Source of the DNA: Synechococcus elongatus PCC 11801
GTDB taxonomy: Bacteria > Cyanobacteriota > Cyanobacteriia > Synechococcales > Synechococcaceae
Length of the DNA stretch: 64,000 nt
Direction: 5' to 3'
Assembly (NCBI RefSeq): GCF_003846445.2
Contig: NZ_CP030139.2
Span: 1,612,001-1,676,000, forward strand
Program-made: the position numbers and the translations under genes
The notes under the pieces: model-generated
Told to the model about the DNA's origin: nothing
The model's database searches: none
What the model saw: only the letters and a program-made list of their open reading frames with translations
Part shown: positions 16,873 through 27,006 of the stretch, in pieces
Position numbering within the stretch: position 1 is the stretch's first letter
How the letters are laid out: each line of letters starts with the position of its first letter

Positions 16873-17414
16873 AGCTGGCGACGGTTTGGTTGGCAGGTTG
16901 CTCGGGCTGCCACATGTCGTTCTTGGATCTGGACGAGTGGCTGATTGATCTGGCGGAGCGAGTCGACGTTGTCTTCAGTCCCGTTGCTTCCGATCGCAAG
17001 GACTATCCCGAAGGCGTTGATCTCTGTCTGATTGAGGGTGCAGTCGCCAATCTCGACAATTTGGAGCTGCTGCATCAAGTCCGCGATCGCACCCGCGTTC
17101 TCGTTTCCTTTGGTGACTGCGCGATTCATGCCAATGTGCCGGGGATGCGCAATCTTTGGGGAACCGAATCGACAACAGCCGTGCTGGAACGGGGCTATCT
17201 GGAGCTGGCGGACACGACGCCGCAACTGCCGAATGAGCCGGGGATTGTGCCACCGCTGATCGATCGCGTCACGCCAATTCACGAGCTGGTCGCGGTCGAG
17301 CATTACTTACCGGGCTGCCCACCGCCCGCCGATCGCATCCGTAGTTTGCTGCAGGCATTGCTCGATCAGCAGGAACCGCCTCATACCGGTCGTGACTTAC
17401 TGAAATTTGGTTGA
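16860..17414 (+). CDS. hoxY: NiFe hydrogenase small subunit HoxY
   Basis: 184 aa. Carries the proximal [4Fe-4S] cluster that passes electrons to and from the active site in Hox[18 protein letters not shown] near the N-terminus gives the CxxC pair, [15 protein letters not shown] the third ligand, and [15 protein letters not shown] the fourth. There is no twin-arginine signal, as expected for the cytoplasmic group 3d enzyme. The 13-nt overlap with hoxU and 9-nt gap to hoxH indicate one transcript. Confidence 0.95.
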   Translation: MDKIKLATVWLAGCSGCHMSFLDLDEWLIDLAERVDVVFSPVASDRKDYPEGVDLCLIEGAVANLDNLELLHQVRDRTRVLVSFGDCAIHANVPGMRNLWGTESTTAVLERGYLELADTTPQLPNEPGIVPPLIDRVTPIHELVAVEHYLPGCPPPADRIRSLLQALLDQQEPPHTGRDLLKFG

Positions 17415-17423
17415 GGCTGGAGT

Positions 17424-18851
17424 ATGACGCGCACGATTGTCATTGATCCGGTGACGCGGATCGAAGGCCACGCCAAGATTTCCGTGTTTTTAGATGAGCA
17501 GGGCAATGCCCATGAGGCTCGCTTCCATGTGGTTGAATATCGCGGCTTTGAGAAATTCTGCGAAGGCCGCCCCTTCACGGAAATGGCTGGGATCACAGCG
17601 CGAATCTGCGGCATCTGTCCTGTTAGTCACCTACTGGCGTCGGCCAAAACTGGCGACAAAATTCTGGCGGTGAAAATCCCCCCAGCAGCTGAAAACCTCC
17701 GCCGGATGATGAATCTGGCGCAGATTATTCAGTCCCATGCGCTCAGCTTCTTTCACCTCAGTAGTCCTGACTTCCTCTTGGGCTGGGATAGCGATCCAGC
17801 ACAACGCAACGTCTTTGGCTTAATTGCCGCCGATCCGGAAACCGCTCGGGCGGGCATTCGCTTGCGGCAATTTGGGCAGCAGATCATTGAGTGGCTGGGG
17901 GCTCGCAAAATCCATGCGGCTTGGACGGTGCCGGGTGGGGTGCGGAGTCCGCTCAGCGAAGAAGGACTGGCTTGGATCCGCGATCGCTTACCGGCAGAAC
18001 TGGCGACAGTACGAGCCACGTTCGATCGCTTCAAACGGCTACTCGATCAGGATCTGCGTGAGGAAACCCAAGTCTTTGGTGACTTCCCCAGCTTGTTTAT
18101 GGGGCTGGTGGCCGATAACGGCGACTGGGAGCACTACGGCGGCCATCTGCGCTTTGTCGACAGTACTGGCCAAATCGTTGCCGATCGCCTCAGTGAGGAT
18201 GACTACGCCAGCTTTTTGGGTGAGGCGGTGGAACCGTGGTCCTACCTCAAATTCCCTTACTACAAACCGTGGGGTTATCCCGAGGGGATGTATCGAGTGG
18301 GGCCGTTGGCGCGACTCAATGTCTGCGATCGCATTGGGACAGTAGGGGCGGAAGCGGAACGGCAAGAACTGCGCGATCGCGCTGGCGGCACGGTTAACGC
18401 TAGCTTCCTCTATCACTACGCCCGTCTAGTTGAGATTCTGGCGGGACTAGAGAAGATTGCCGAGATGGTCGAGGATCCCAACTTGCAAACAGGATCGCTG
18501 CGATCGCGGGCTGCTGTGAACTGTCTGGAGGCAGTCGGCGTCAGCGAAGCACCCCGTGGCACGCTGTTTCATCACTACCGCGTTGATGCCAACGGCCAGA
18601 TCCAGCGCGTCAACCTGATCATTGCTACTGGCCAAAACAATCTGGCGATGAACAGAACGGTGACCCAAATTGCCCAGCGCTACATCCGCAACGGCGATGT
18701 GCAGGAATCCTTTTTGAATCGGGTCGAAGCGGGGATTCGCTGTTTTGATCCCTGCCTGTCCTGCTCAACCCATGCTGCCGGACAGATGCCCCTCAAAATC
18801 GAGATCTTCGACAGCGACGGGGAACTCTATCAATGCCTGTCGCGTGACTAG
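17424..18851 (+). CDS. hoxH: NiFe hydrogenase large subunit HoxH
   Basis: 475 aa, holds the NiFe active site that interconverts H2 with protons and electrons. [10 protein letters not shown] has ligands Cys62 and Cys65, and DPCLSCSTH has Cys444 and Cys447. After His450 a 25-residue tail remains; in this family the tail is removed by the endopeptidase HoxW after Ni insertion. The complex equilibrates the NAD(P)H or ferredoxin pool with hydrogen under dark-anaerobic conditions and at light onset. All visible catalytic residues are intact. Confidence 0.97.
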   Translation: MTRTIVIDPVTRIEGHAKISVFLDEQGNAHEARFHVVEYRGFEKFCEGRPFTEMAGITARICGICPVSHLLASAKTGDKILAVKIPPAAENLRRMMNLAQIIQSHALSFFHLSSPDFLLGWDSDPAQRNVFGLIAADPETARAGIRLRQFGQQIIEWLGARKIHAAWTVPGGVRSPLSEEGLAWIRDRLPAELATVRATFDRFKRLLDQDLREETQVFGDFPSLFMGLVADNGDWEHYGGHLRFVDSTGQIVADRLSEDDYASFLGEAVEPWSYLKFPYYKPWGYPEGMYRVGPLARLNVCDRIGTVGAEAERQELRDRAGGTVNASFLYHYARLVEILAGLEKIAEMVEDPNLQTGSLRSRAAVNCLEAVGVSEAPRGTLFHHYRVDANGQIQRVNLIIATGQNNLAMNRTVTQIAQRYIRNGDVQESFLNRVEAGIRCFDPCLSCSTHAAGQMPLKIEIFDSDGELYQCLSRD

Positions 18852-18864
18852 ATTCTGAGACGTA

Positions 18865-19317
18865 ATGAGCCTTGTAATCGGCTACGGCAATTCTCTTCGC
18901 AGCGACGACGGTGCGGGCATCGCGGTGGCCGAGGCGATCGCGCAGTGGCCGGGCAATGAGTTTCGGACGATCGCCTGTCATCAGTTACTGCCGGAATTGG
19001 CGGCAGAATTAGCCAACGAGCAGATGGTGATTTTTGTCGATGCCTATCCTGCTCCCAATTCTGAAGACGTGGGCGTTGAGCTCCGTTTCCTGAGTCCAGA
19101 AGCTGCAACGCTCCACCCCCACAGTCTGACGCCTGCCACCCTACTGGGTCTGTGTCAGCAACTCTATGGCCATCATCCCAAGGCCTACTGGTTACTGATT
19201 CCTGGCCACGAGTGGCATTTTTCGGAACAGCTATCGGAGGCAACGCTAGCAGAAGTGCAACAAGCGCTCTGGTTGATTCGCAACTGGAACGATCAGGAGG
19301 CGCTGTGCACGAGCTAA
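18865..19317 (+). CDS. hoxW: hydrogenase maturation endopeptidase HoxW
   Basis: 150 aa protease of the HycI/HybD type that clips the HoxH C-terminal tail once nickel is in place. The N-terminus LVIGYGNSLRSDDGAG is the family signature with its acidic Ni-sensing residue; VDAYPAP and LHPHSLTP provide the second Asp and the His ligand. It starts 13 nt after the hoxH stop and its end overlaps hypA by 13 nt, so the protease is translated together with its substrate. Confidence 0.92.
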   Translation: MSLVIGYGNSLRSDDGAGIAVAEAIAQWPGNEFRTIACHQLLPELAAELANEQMVIFVDAYPAPNSEDVGVELRFLSPEAATLHPHSLTPATLLGLCQQLYGHHPKAYWLLIPGHEWHFSEQLSEATLAEVQQALWLIRNWNDQEALCTS

Positions 19318-19640
19318 GTCTGGCAACAAGTTTGCTGGAAACGGCGATCGCCCAAGCGGAGCAAGCCCAAGCTGAGCAGGTTGTGGGACTGACGTTGCGG
19401 CTCGGAACTTGGGCTGGCGTGGATGTGGAAGCGCTGCGCTTTGCCTTCTCGCTCGTCCAAGCAGAAACGATCGCAGCATCAGCGACCTTGGCGATCGAGC
19501 CAGTACCCGTGCAGTTTTGTTGTCTCGATTGTGGTGCGATCGCGACTCCGCCCTTGGCGATCGCCTGTGTTTGTGGCAGCGATCGCTGGCAGTTGCAACA
19601 GGGTCGAGAGTTGCAGTTGGTGTCGATGGAGGTGGTTTAG
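19305..19640 (+). CDS. hypA: hydrogenase nickel incorporation protein HypA
   Basis: 111 aa starting at GTG 19305 (read as MHELSLATSLLE), where Met-His-Glu at the very N-terminus is the nickel-binding motif of HypA and so fixes the start. A zinc-finger pair follows: FCCLDC and CVCGSD. HypA delivers nickel with HypB to the HoxH precursor. Translational coupling is evident from the overlap with hoxW and from the stop directly adjoining the hypB ATG. Confidence 0.93.
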   Translation: MHELSLATSLLETAIAQAEQAQAEQVVGLTLRLGTWAGVDVEALRFAFSLVQAETIAASATLAIEPVPVQFCCLDCGAIATPPLAIACVCGSDRWQLQQGRELQLVSMEVV

Positions 19641-20369
19641 ATGTGTGGTGTCTGTGGCTGTCAAAGTACGGATCCGGTCGTGATTGCTGCGCCGGAGCCC
19701 CGCCAGATTTCTTTAGCGGAAACGATTTTGCATCGCAATGATCATGCGGCGGCGCACAATCGCGAGCATTTTCAACGGGCGAATGTCCTCGCTCTCAATC
19801 TGCTGTCGTCGCCCGGGGCGGGCAAAACGGCACTACTAGAACGGACGCTGCGAGAGTTGCCGCCGACCCTGCGGCCCGCGGCGATCGTGGGCGACTTGGC
19901 AACCGATCGCGATGCCCAACGCTTGCAAGCAACAGGTGCCCCAGCCATCCAGATTGAAACCGGTGAACTCTGTCATCTGGAAGCGGATTTAGTCCACCGC
20001 GCCTGCCATCAACTCGATCTGGCCGCGATCGATATTCTCTTCATCGAAAATGTTGGCAATCTGGTTTGTCCGGCAGCTTTTGACCTTGGAGAAGATCGGC
20101 GGGTGGTCTTGCTGTCGGTGACAGAAGGCGAAGATAAGCCGCTCAAGTATCCGAGTGCGTTCAGCCGTGCGGATCTGGTGCTGATCACCAAGCTGGATTT
20201 GGCGGAGGCGGTGGAGTTTGATCGGGCTGCCGCGATCGCCAATCTGCGAGCCGTGAATCCCACAGCGATGATTCTGCCGATCAGTAGTCGGCGGGGGCAG
20301 GGTTGGAGTGAGTGGCTGGCTTGGTTGCAGGCGCAGCGATCGCGGATTCCCACGCCGGTCAAAGCTTAA
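19641..20369 (+). CDS. hypB: hydrogenase nickel incorporation GTPase HypB
   Basis: 242 aa. The N-terminal CGVCGC motif (Cys2, Cys5, Cys7) is the high-affinity Ni site; the P-loop SSPGAGKT is at residues 56-63, and ENVGNLVCP and TKLDL are the further G-protein motifs. The long polyhistidine stretch found in some HypB proteins is absent, although several histidines are scattered at residues 31-43 (HRNDHAAAHNREH). It starts on the base following the hypA stop. Confidence 0.95.
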   Translation: MCGVCGCQSTDPVVIAAPEPRQISLAETILHRNDHAAAHNREHFQRANVLALNLLSSPGAGKTALLERTLRELPPTLRPAAIVGDLATDRDAQRLQATGAPAIQIETGELCHLEADLVHRACHQLDLAAIDILFIENVGNLVCPAAFDLGEDRRVVLLSVTEGEDKPLKYPSAFSRADLVLITKLDLAEAVEFDRAAAIANLRAVNPTAMILPISSRRGQGWSEWLAWLQAQRSRIPTPVKA

Positions 20370-20440
20370 ATTGCAGAGGCGATCGCGCTCAACGACTCGA
20401 CAGGTCGCCAAACTGAAGCCACAGTCCGATCGACCTAGGC

Positions 20441-22753
20441 ATGGCAGGGGTAATCACTGAAATAACGGAGCGTTGGTGCCTGCGACTGCAAGGTGTCGTG
20501 CAGGGCATTGGCTTTCGGCCGTTTGTTTGGCGTTTGGCCCGTGAGTTGGGGCTGACGGGCTGGGTCAAAAATGATGCGACTGGTGCACAGATTGAAGTCG
20601 AGGGAGCGATCGCCCAACTCCAGCAATTTCAGAAGCGTTTGCTAGCTGAACTCCCTGCGGCAGGTCGCTGCGATCGCATCCAGCAACAGCGACTAAATCT
20701 TCAAGGCGATCGCGAGTTTGCGATCGCGGTTTCATCAGCTTCTGCACAGGTCACTGCTCAACTGCCACCCGATCGCGCCCCTTGCCCGGACTGTCTGCGA
20801 GAGCTTTGGGACCCGCGCGATCGCCGCTATCGCTATCCATTCCTGAATTGCACGGTTTGTGGTCCCCGCGCCAGCATTGTTCGGCAGCTTCCCTACGATC
20901 GCGATCGCACGACGCTGGCAACCTTTCTGCTTTGTGCCGACTGTCAGCGTGAGTACGACGATCCGCGCGATCGCCGTTTTCATGCCCAGCCGATCGCCTG
21001 CCCAACCTGTGGCCCGCAGCTTCAGCTTTGGGATGCAGCAGGGCAAGTCTTGGCGGAACGTGATCAGGCTTTAACAGAGGCGATCGCGGCACTTCAACAA
21101 GGCAAAATTCTGGCCGTGAAAGGACTGGGTGGCTTTCAACTGCTGGTGGATGCCCGTCAGACTGCCGCTGTGCAGCGACTGCGCGATCGCAAACACCGGC
21201 CTCATAAGCCGCTGGCCTTGCTGGTGCCGGATCTAGAAGCTGCTCAGCAGCTCTGCCAAATGTCTGCTGCAGAAGCGGAACTTTTGCAGTCGCCCGCTGC
21301 GCCAATTGTTTTACTGCGATCGCTCACTTCCGAACCGTGGCTAGCCGCGATCGCCCCGGACTGTCGGGATCTGGGGCTGATGCTGCCGGCGACACCGCTC
21401 CATCATTTAATTAGTCGGGATTTTGGCCAGCCTTTGGTCGCTACCAGCGGCAATCGGAGCGGCGAACCGCTCTGCTGGGATGAAGTAGAAGCGCTAGAGA
21501 GTTTGAAGGCGATCGCGGATCTTTGGCTCGTCCACGATCGCCCGATCGCCCTACCGATGGATGATTCCGTTGCCCGGATCATCGCTGGCCAGATTCAAGT
21601 CCTGCGCCGAGCCCGAGGCTATGTTCTGACTCCGATTGCGATCGCGACACCTGCAGAACCGCTACTTGCCTTGGGAAGCTGGCAGAAAAATACGCCCGCG
21701 ATCGCGGCGGATGGACATCTGCAACTCGCGCCCTACGTTGGTGATCTCGAAAGTTTGGCTGCTCGCGATCGCCGCCAGCAGCTCATCGCGCACTTACAAG
21801 CGCTGACGGGATTGCAGCCCAGAGCTTGGGTCGCTGATGCTCATCCGGATGCGCCGTTGCTGACAACAACAGAAACGCGATCGGGCTGGCGCGTTCAGCA
21901 TCACTTGGCGCATGTCCTTGCCGTGGCTGCGGAACATCAATTACAACCACCGTTCCTCGGCTTGGCTTGGGACGGCAGCGGCTGGGGACTCGATCAAACC
22001 ATTTGGGGCAGTGAAGCTTTGATTTGTTCGGCGGATCGCTGGCAACGCTGGAGGCATCTCCAACCGTGGCCGCTGCTCGGGGGCGATCGCGCAGCCAAAG
22101 AACCACGCCGGTCTGCTTTGGCTCTGTTCCGGCAATGGCAAGGCGATCGCTGCTGGGAAATTCCGGAACTGACTGCGGCGTTTAGTCCAACAGAACGATC
22201 GCTGTTGCAGACTTGGCTCCAGCGCGATCGCGGGCTGAAAACCTCCAGCATGGGGCGATTGTTTGAGGCGATCGCTTGGATTTGCGGTTGGCAGGGTGAG
22301 CAGAGTTATGAAGGGCAGGTGGCGACTTGGCTCGAAAATCAGGTCGCGCCGGAGATTGAGGTCGACTATCCGCTGACGCTGACTAAAACGGGTATTGACT
22401 GGCAATCGCTGCTGCAAGCCGTTTGGCGCGATCGCCAAGTAGGTCTGCCAGTTGCCGTGATCTCAACCCGCTTCCACCGCAGCTTGGTTCAGCTAATCGT
22501 GACTCTTGCCCAACAAGCGGGACTCGAACGAGTGATTTTGAGTGGCGGTTGTTTCCAGAATCGCTTTCTACTGGAAGGAGCGATCGCGGCTTTACGAGCC
22601 GCTGGATTCCAGCCTTACTGGCCGCAGCAGTTGCCGCCAAATGATGGAGGCATCGCCGCCGGTCAAGTTTGTGCTGTTCACTGGTATGGAGGATCGGAGC
22701 ATGTGCTTAGCGGTGCCGGGACAACTGCTCAGTATTCACACGCAGCCGGATGA
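20441..22753 (+). CDS. hypF: carbamoyltransferase HypF (cyanide ligand synthesis)
   Basis: 770 aa with the full HypF domain order: acylphosphatase-like (LQGVVQGIGFRPFVW, about residues 17-31), two zinc fingers (Cys115-Cys118 with a partner CTVCGP, and CADC with CPTCGP), a YrdC-like domain (AVKGLGGFQLLVDA, ATSGNRSGEPL) and a C-terminal Kae1-like domain (HHLAHVLAVAAEH, LSGGCFQNRFL). It transfers the carbamoyl group used with HypE to make the CN ligands of the NiFe site. The last 53 nt overlap hypC in another frame. Confidence 0.95.
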   Translation: MAGVITEITERWCLRLQGVVQGIGFRPFVWRLARELGLTGWVKNDATGAQIEVEGAIAQLQQFQKRLLAELPAAGRCDRIQQQRLNLQGDREFAIAVSSASAQVTAQLPPDRAPCPDCLRELWDPRDRRYRYPFLNCTVCGPRASIVRQLPYDRDRTTLATFLLCADCQREYDDPRDRRFHAQPIACPTCGPQLQLWDAAGQVLAERDQALTEAIAALQQGKILAVKGLGGFQLLVDARQTAAVQRLRDRKHRPHKPLALLVPDLEAAQQLCQMSAAEAELLQSPAAPIVLLRSLTSEPWLAAIAPDCRDLGLMLPATPLHHLISRDFGQPLVATSGNRSGEPLCWDEVEALESLKAIADLWLVHDRPIALPMDDSVARIIAGQIQVLRRARGYVLTPIAIATPAEPLLALGSWQKNTPAIAADGHLQLAPYVGDLESLAARDRRQQLIAHLQALTGLQPRAWVADAHPDAPLLTTTETRSGWRVQHHLAHVLAVAAEHQLQPPFLGLAWDGSGWGLDQTIWGSEALICSADRWQRWRHLQPWPLLGGDRAAKEPRRSALALFRQWQGDRCWEIPELTAAFSPTERSLLQTWLQRDRGLKTSSMGRLFEAIAWICGWQGEQSYEGQVATWLENQVAPEIEVDYPLTLTKTGIDWQSLLQAVWRDRQVGLPVAVISTRFHRSLVQLIVTLAQQAGLERVILSGGCFQNRFLLEGAIAALRAAGFQPYWPQQLPPNDGGIAAGQVCAVHWYGGSEHVLSGAGTTAQYSHAAG

Positions 22754-22946
22754 TCTGGAGGGGCTATTTCGCAGTGGGCGGGTCAGTTTTGGCGGCGCGA
22801 TTCGCGAAGTCAGCTTGGCCTGTGTGCCTGAGGCTCAGGTAGGCGACTACGTGATTGTCCATGCGGGCTTTGCGCTCACGGTTTTGGATGCAGAAGAAGC
22901 CGAGCGAACTTTGGCGGCGACAGCTGCGATCGCCTCTGGGAGTTAA
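22701..22946 (+). CDS. hypC: hydrogenase maturation chaperone HypC
   Basis: 81 aa. The invariant MCLAVPGQ start with Cys2, which binds the Fe(CN)2CO precursor and the HoxH precursor, fixes ATG 22701. GDYVIVHAGFAL is the second conserved block. The gene begins inside hypF, 53 nt before its stop, and GGATCGGAG lies just upstream as ribosome binding site. hypD, the usual partner gene, does not follow: the next gene is on the opposite strand. Confidence 0.95.
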   Translation: MCLAVPGQLLSIHTQPDDLEGLFRSGRVSFGGAIREVSLACVPEAQVGDYVIVHAGFALTVLDAEEAERTLAATAAIASGS

Positions 22947-24016
22947 CTCACTCGTCGCCGCAGCCATTGCCCAAACAGCGGTAACGCAATCTGGTAGCCC
23001 GACTCGGGACCATAGATCAACCCCTTCTGCATCAAGCTATTCAAGGCACCTTGCAAGCCGCCACCGCGAGAGAGTTGGTGCTTCTGGATATACTGCTGTG
23101 CCTGTGGACTAGAGGTGGGGTCGATCGCCAAACTCTCTAATAGCCGCACCTGACTGGTGGGCAACAACAGCAACAGCGACTCGAAGGTCAACGCCAAGTC
23201 TTCCAGCAAGAGATCAACCGCTGCATCAACCTGCGATCGCTCGATGGTCAAGCTAGGTTGCAGCAGCCAGAGTCGCCGCGCCAAGGTTTCAGTTTCACCG
23301 GGATGGCCTTGGGTGGCTGCCCAAAAAGCTTGCAGGGCTTCTGGACTGAAGCCATAACCCAAATCAGCAAACTGCTGATCCAGCCACTGCTCAATTGTGG
23401 TTTGACTCAGTGGATTGAGCGCAATGATTTCCAAGCCACTGGCGATCGCCCAAGGTTCAGCAGCAGTCGCGATCAGGGCATAACAAACCTGCGTCTGCCG
23501 AGCAATTTCACCGCGGAGCTGTGCCTCCCAATGCCCCTTCCGATCCCAAGTCTGGAGATGGCTGAAATTGCGGAACATCACGACGACGCGCTGTTCGAAG
23601 CGCTCAGCCAGTGCCTGTGGCAAGGCCAGAATGGCAGTACTGAGTTGCCGTTCACGACTACTGCTCCCCAGCTCAAATTTGAAAGCGGTTGGCTCGTCTT
23701 GCAGGCTAATGCGATGCTCGATCGCCCAGTCTCGGAGCTGCTCGCGTTCCAGCGGTGCCGTAAAAGCTGTGGCGATCGCATCCAAATAGAGCGCCAAAAA
23801 GCGTTGATTGTTGGTGGCGCGCAGGCAATCGACTTCGAGACAGTAGCCACCAAGGGACTGCGTAACGGCACGCACAAGTGCAGTGCGGCCGCTGCGCGGA
23901 ACGCCCGCAATTAAGCAATCACCATCCTGTTCCAGACAGTGCTGGAGGCGCCCCGCTTCACTAGCGCGACCAATGGGAAGGCCGTGCCCAAACAGGGCAA
24001 ATTGGGGGATAGACAT
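22943..24016 (-). CDS. AAA/STAND-like P-loop ATPase, function unknown
   Basis: 357 aa. The segment FALFGHGLPIGRASEAGRL and the Walker A GVPRSGRTALV (about residues 38-48) match the start of AAA-type and STAND NTPases; the Walker B-like strand is RVVVMFRNF. RNFSHL in place of a DE box is atypical, so catalysis may differ from standard AAA proteins. The C-terminal 80 residues look like a winged-helix (SQVRLLESLAID, GGLQGALNSLMQKGLIYG). It is tail-to-tail with hypC with a 4-nt overlap. No function can be assigned. Confidence 0.7.
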   Translation of the reverse strand: MSIPQFALFGHGLPIGRASEAGRLQHCLEQDGDCLIAGVPRSGRTALVRAVTQSLGGYCLEVDCLRATNNQRFLALYLDAIATAFTAPLEREQLRDWAIEHRISLQDEPTAFKFELGSSSRERQLSTAILALPQALAERFEQRVVVMFRNFSHLQTWDRKGHWEAQLRGEIARQTQVCYALIATAAEPWAIASGLEIIALNPLSQTTIEQWLDQQFADLGYGFSPEALQAFWAATQGHPGETETLARRLWLLQPSLTIERSQVDAAVDLLLEDLALTFESLLLLLPTSQVRLLESLAIDPTSSPQAQQYIQKHQLSRGGGLQGALNSLMQKGLIYGPESGYQIALPLFGQWLRRRVS

Positions 24017-24066
24017 GCTCTCCAGCCTAAAAGATGCTGGTGAACCCCTAAGATAAATGACGAGCT

Positions 24067-24098
24067 AGCACTATTCATTAGTGTCAGCACTATTTATT
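24067..24098. repeat. 13-bp direct repeat just upstream of pacL
   Basis: AGCACTATTCATT (24067-24079) and AGCACTATTTATT (24086-24098) differ at one base and are 19 bp apart start to start. The first copy also sits in the small palindrome CACTA-ttcat-TAGTG. The second copy ends 11 bases before the pacL start codon. Position and spacing (near two helical turns) fit a repressor or activator site; the regulator is unknown. Confidence 0.5.
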
Positions 24099-24109
24099 CG
24101 GTCTCATCC

Positions 24110-26908
24110 ATGACTGACTCTGCCTCCAGTCCTCGTTTGCAAGCGTCTTGGCATGCCCTGCCCCCTGAAGAGGTGGTTACCCAGCTCCAGACCGATGCTC
24201 AGGCTGGCCTGACCGCTGAGCAAGCTGCGGAACGTCTGGCAGAGTTGGGACCCAATGAGTTGGTCGAAGGCGATCGCCGCAGCAACTGGCAGATTTTGCG
24301 CGATCAGTTTGCCAACGTCATGTTGCTGATGCTGATTGCAGTGGCGCTGATCTCGGCGGGACTGGATATTCATCAGGGCTTACAAACTGGCAGCCTGCCA
24401 TTTCCTAAGGATGCGATCGCAATCTTCACCGTCGTCTTCCTGAATGCGGCGCTGGGCTTTTTCCAAGAACGAGGTGCAGAGAAAGCCTTGCAAGCTCTCC
24501 GTCGCTATGCCGCCCAGCAAGTGCAGGTCGTGCGATCGGGGCAGCGGCTATTGGTGGATGCCAGTGCTCTCGTTCCTGGCGACCTCTGTCTGTTGGAGGC
24601 GGGCGATCGCGTGCCAGCCGATGGCCGGTTGCTGGAAGCCGTCAACCTACAGACCCGTGAGGCCTCGCTGACCGGCGAAGCAGAAGGGGTTCTCAAAGAC
24701 GCTAGTGCCCAGTTCCCGATTGAGACGTTGCTGGGCGATCGCGATAACTGTGTCTTTGCCGGAACGGATATTCTGCAAGGTCGCGGGCTAATGTTCGTGA
24801 CCGCCACGGGCATGGCAACGGAGCTGGGCAAAATTGCGGCAGCACTGCAGTCGGTGCAAACTGAGCCAACGCCGCTGCAAAAGCGCATGACTCAGCTCGG
24901 GCAGGTCTTAGTCAGCGGTTCGCTGATTCTGGTGGGGCTGGTCATCGGTGGCGGTCTTTGGCTTGCACCGCCGGGACTCAACTTTGGGGACTTGGTCGAA
25001 GTCTCGCTGAGTATGGCGGTGGCAGTCGTCCCGGAAGGCCTACCCGCCGTGATTACAGTCACGCTGGCACTCGGCACGCAGCGGATGGTGCGGCGGCAGG
25101 CATTGATTCGCCGTTTACCAGCGGTGGAAACCCTCGGCAGTGTGACCGCCATTTGCTCCGATAAAACGGGGACGCTGACCCAGAACCGCATGGTGGTGCG
25201 GCAGTTAGCCTTGCCCTCGCAGGCGATCGCGGTCAGTGGCAACGGCTATGCCCCCGAAGGCAGCTTTCAGACCGAGACGGGAGAAGTCCTATCACTTGCG
25301 GATCACGAGTTGCGATCGCTCCTAGCTGCGGCTCTGCTCTGTAGCGATGCTGTCTTGCAGCAGGCGGAACGGGATTGGGAAATCCTTGGTGATCCGACGG
25401 AAGGGGCATTGGTGACGGCAGCTGCCAAGGCCGGATTTTGGCGAATGGCATTAGCTGCTGATTGGCCCCGCGTGGCGGAGCTGCCTTTCAATGCCGATCG
25501 CAAGCGGATGAGTGTGGTGGTGACCAACGGTCAAGCGACTCTCTTGGGAACTGAAGCGCCGCTCGTGCTGATCAGTAAGGGCTCGCCCGAATTATTGCTG
25601 CCTCTCTGCCAGTCGATTCGCCAAGGCGATCGCACTCTCCTGCTGACTAATGAACATCGAGCGCATATCCAAGCAACCTGCGATCGCTGGGCGAGCCAGG
25701 GATTGCGCCTATTGGGCGTGGCAATGCGATCGCTGGAATCTACGCCCAAGGATGTGGCGGCTGCCGAAGAGGATCTGATCTGGTTAGGACTGTTTGGGAT
25801 GCAGGATCCACCTCGCCCCCAAGCCCAAGCCGCCGTCGAAAAATGTCGAGCTGCCGGCATCCGGCCGCTGATGATCACGGGCGATCATCCCCTTACCGCA
25901 AGGGCGATCGCGGCAGAACTGGGCATTGCTGACTTGCAATCATCTGTGGTGACAGGTCGAGAACTAGAAACGATGAGCGCAGCGGAACTGAGTCAATCGG
26001 TTCGAGAGGTCAGTGTCTACGCGCGGGTTTCTCCAGAACACAAGCTGCGCATTGTCCAGTCCTTGCAGCAACAAGGGCAGATCGTCGCCATGACCGGCGA
26101 TGGCGTCAACGATGCGCCGGCACTCAAACAGGCAGATATCGGCGTGGCAATGGGCATTACGGGCACGGATGTCAGCCAAGAAGCCAGCGATATGGTGCTA
26201 CTGGATGACAACTTTTCGACGATCGTGGCGGCGGTCGAAGAAGGCCGCGTTGTCTACGGCAACATCCGCCGCTTTATCCGCTACATCCTCGGCAGCAACG
26301 TTGGCGAAGTACTGACGATCGCCTCGGCACCTTTGCTAGGGCTGAGCGGCGTGCCACTGTCGCCACTACAAATTCTGTGGATGAACTTGGTTACCGATGG
26401 CGTGCCTGCTTTAGCTTTGGCCGTTGAACCCGGCCAACCCAACACGATGCGACGGCCACCGCATGATCCCCGTGAAGGTATTTTCGCGCGGGGGCTTGGC
26501 AATTACATTGTTCGTATCGGAATTGTGCTGGCGATCATCGCCATTGCACTGATGATCTGGGCCTATCAACATTGCCAAATTCCAGTCGAAGGACTCAGTC
26601 CCGATCGCTGGAAAACGATGGTTTTTACGGTGCTTTGCCTATCACAAATGGGGCACGCGATCGCGGTGCGATCGAAAACAGAACTGACGCTGAAAATTGA
26701 TCCTTTTTCGAATCCTGCTCTGCTTTGGTCAGTGCTGTTGACGAGTGGATTACAGCTTCTTTTGGTCTACTGGCGACCGCTACAAATTTTCTTTGGAACA
26801 CAACCCATCTCTGCGATAGAGCTACTGATCTGCCTAGGCTTTAGCAGCTTAGTCTTTGTTTGGATTGAACTAGAGAAACTCGTCATCAGTCGCTGGGAAG
26901 CTCGCTAG
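24110..26908 (+). CDS. pacL: P-type cation (calcium) transporting ATPase, PacL-like
   Basis: 932 aa P2A-type ATPase. The phosphorylation site is Asp351 in CSDKTGTLT; actuator-domain motif SLTGEAEG, the helix-4 sequence [10 protein letters not shown] with the ion-binding Glu, the hinge [11 protein letters not shown] and about ten membrane helices are present. No N-terminal heavy-metal domain (CxxC) is seen, so it belongs with calcium pumps rather than CtaA/PacS copper pumps. S. elongatus PacL is known as a calcium-dependent ATPase and this matches from memory; Ca specificity is otherwise inference. Confidence 0.88.
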   Translation: MTDSASSPRLQASWHALPPEEVVTQLQTDAQAGLTAEQAAERLAELGPNELVEGDRRSNWQILRDQFANVMLLMLIAVALISAGLDIHQGLQTGSLPFPKDAIAIFTVVFLNAALGFFQERGAEKALQALRRYAAQQVQVVRSGQRLLVDASALVPGDLCLLEAGDRVPADGRLLEAVNLQTREASLTGEAEGVLKDASAQFPIETLLGDRDNCVFAGTDILQGRGLMFVTATGMATELGKIAAALQSVQTEPTPLQKRMTQLGQVLVSGSLILVGLVIGGGLWLAPPGLNFGDLVEVSLSMAVAVVPEGLPAVITVTLALGTQRMVRRQALIRRLPAVETLGSVTAICSDKTGTLTQNRMVVRQLALPSQAIAVSGNGYAPEGSFQTETGEVLSLADHELRSLLAAALLCSDAVLQQAERDWEILGDPTEGALVTAAAKAGFWRMALAADWPRVAELPFNADRKRMSVVVTNGQATLLGTEAPLVLISKGSPELLLPLCQSIRQGDRTLLLTNEHRAHIQATCDRWASQGLRLLGVAMRSLESTPKDVAAAEEDLIWLGLFGMQDPPRPQAQAAVEKCRAAGIRPLMITGDHPLTARAIAAELGIADLQSSVVTGRELETMSAAELSQSVREVSVYARVSPEHKLRIVQSLQQQGQIVAMTGDGVNDAPALKQADIGVAMGITGTDVSQEASDMVLLDDNFSTIVAAVEEGRVVYGNIRRFIRYILGSNVGEVLTIASAPLLGLSGVPLSPLQILWMNLVTDGVPALALAVEPGQPNTMRRPPHDPREGIFARGLGNYIVRIGIVLAIIAIALMIWAYQHCQIPVEGLSPDRWKTMVFTVLCLSQMGHAIAVRSKTELTLKIDPFSNPALLWSVLLTSGLQLLLVYWRPLQIFFGTQPISAIELLICLGFSSLVFVWIELEKLVISRWEAR

Positions 26909-26937
26909 ATGGCTGTAGAGTCGAGAAATAATCGCCC

Positions 26938-26975
26938 CAAAACAAAACCGATCGCTACGGTCAGTAACGATCGGT
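26938..26975 (-). terminator. terminator of leuD (minus strand)
   Basis: ACCGATCG (26947-26954) and CGATCGGT (26968-26975) pair perfectly. Read on the minus strand, the hairpin is followed by TTTTGTTTTGGGG, which suits termination of leuD. It would not work well for pacL. Confidence 0.7.
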
Positions 26976-27006
26976 CTGCTGTAGAAAAATTGTAGAGATT
27001 TAACGA

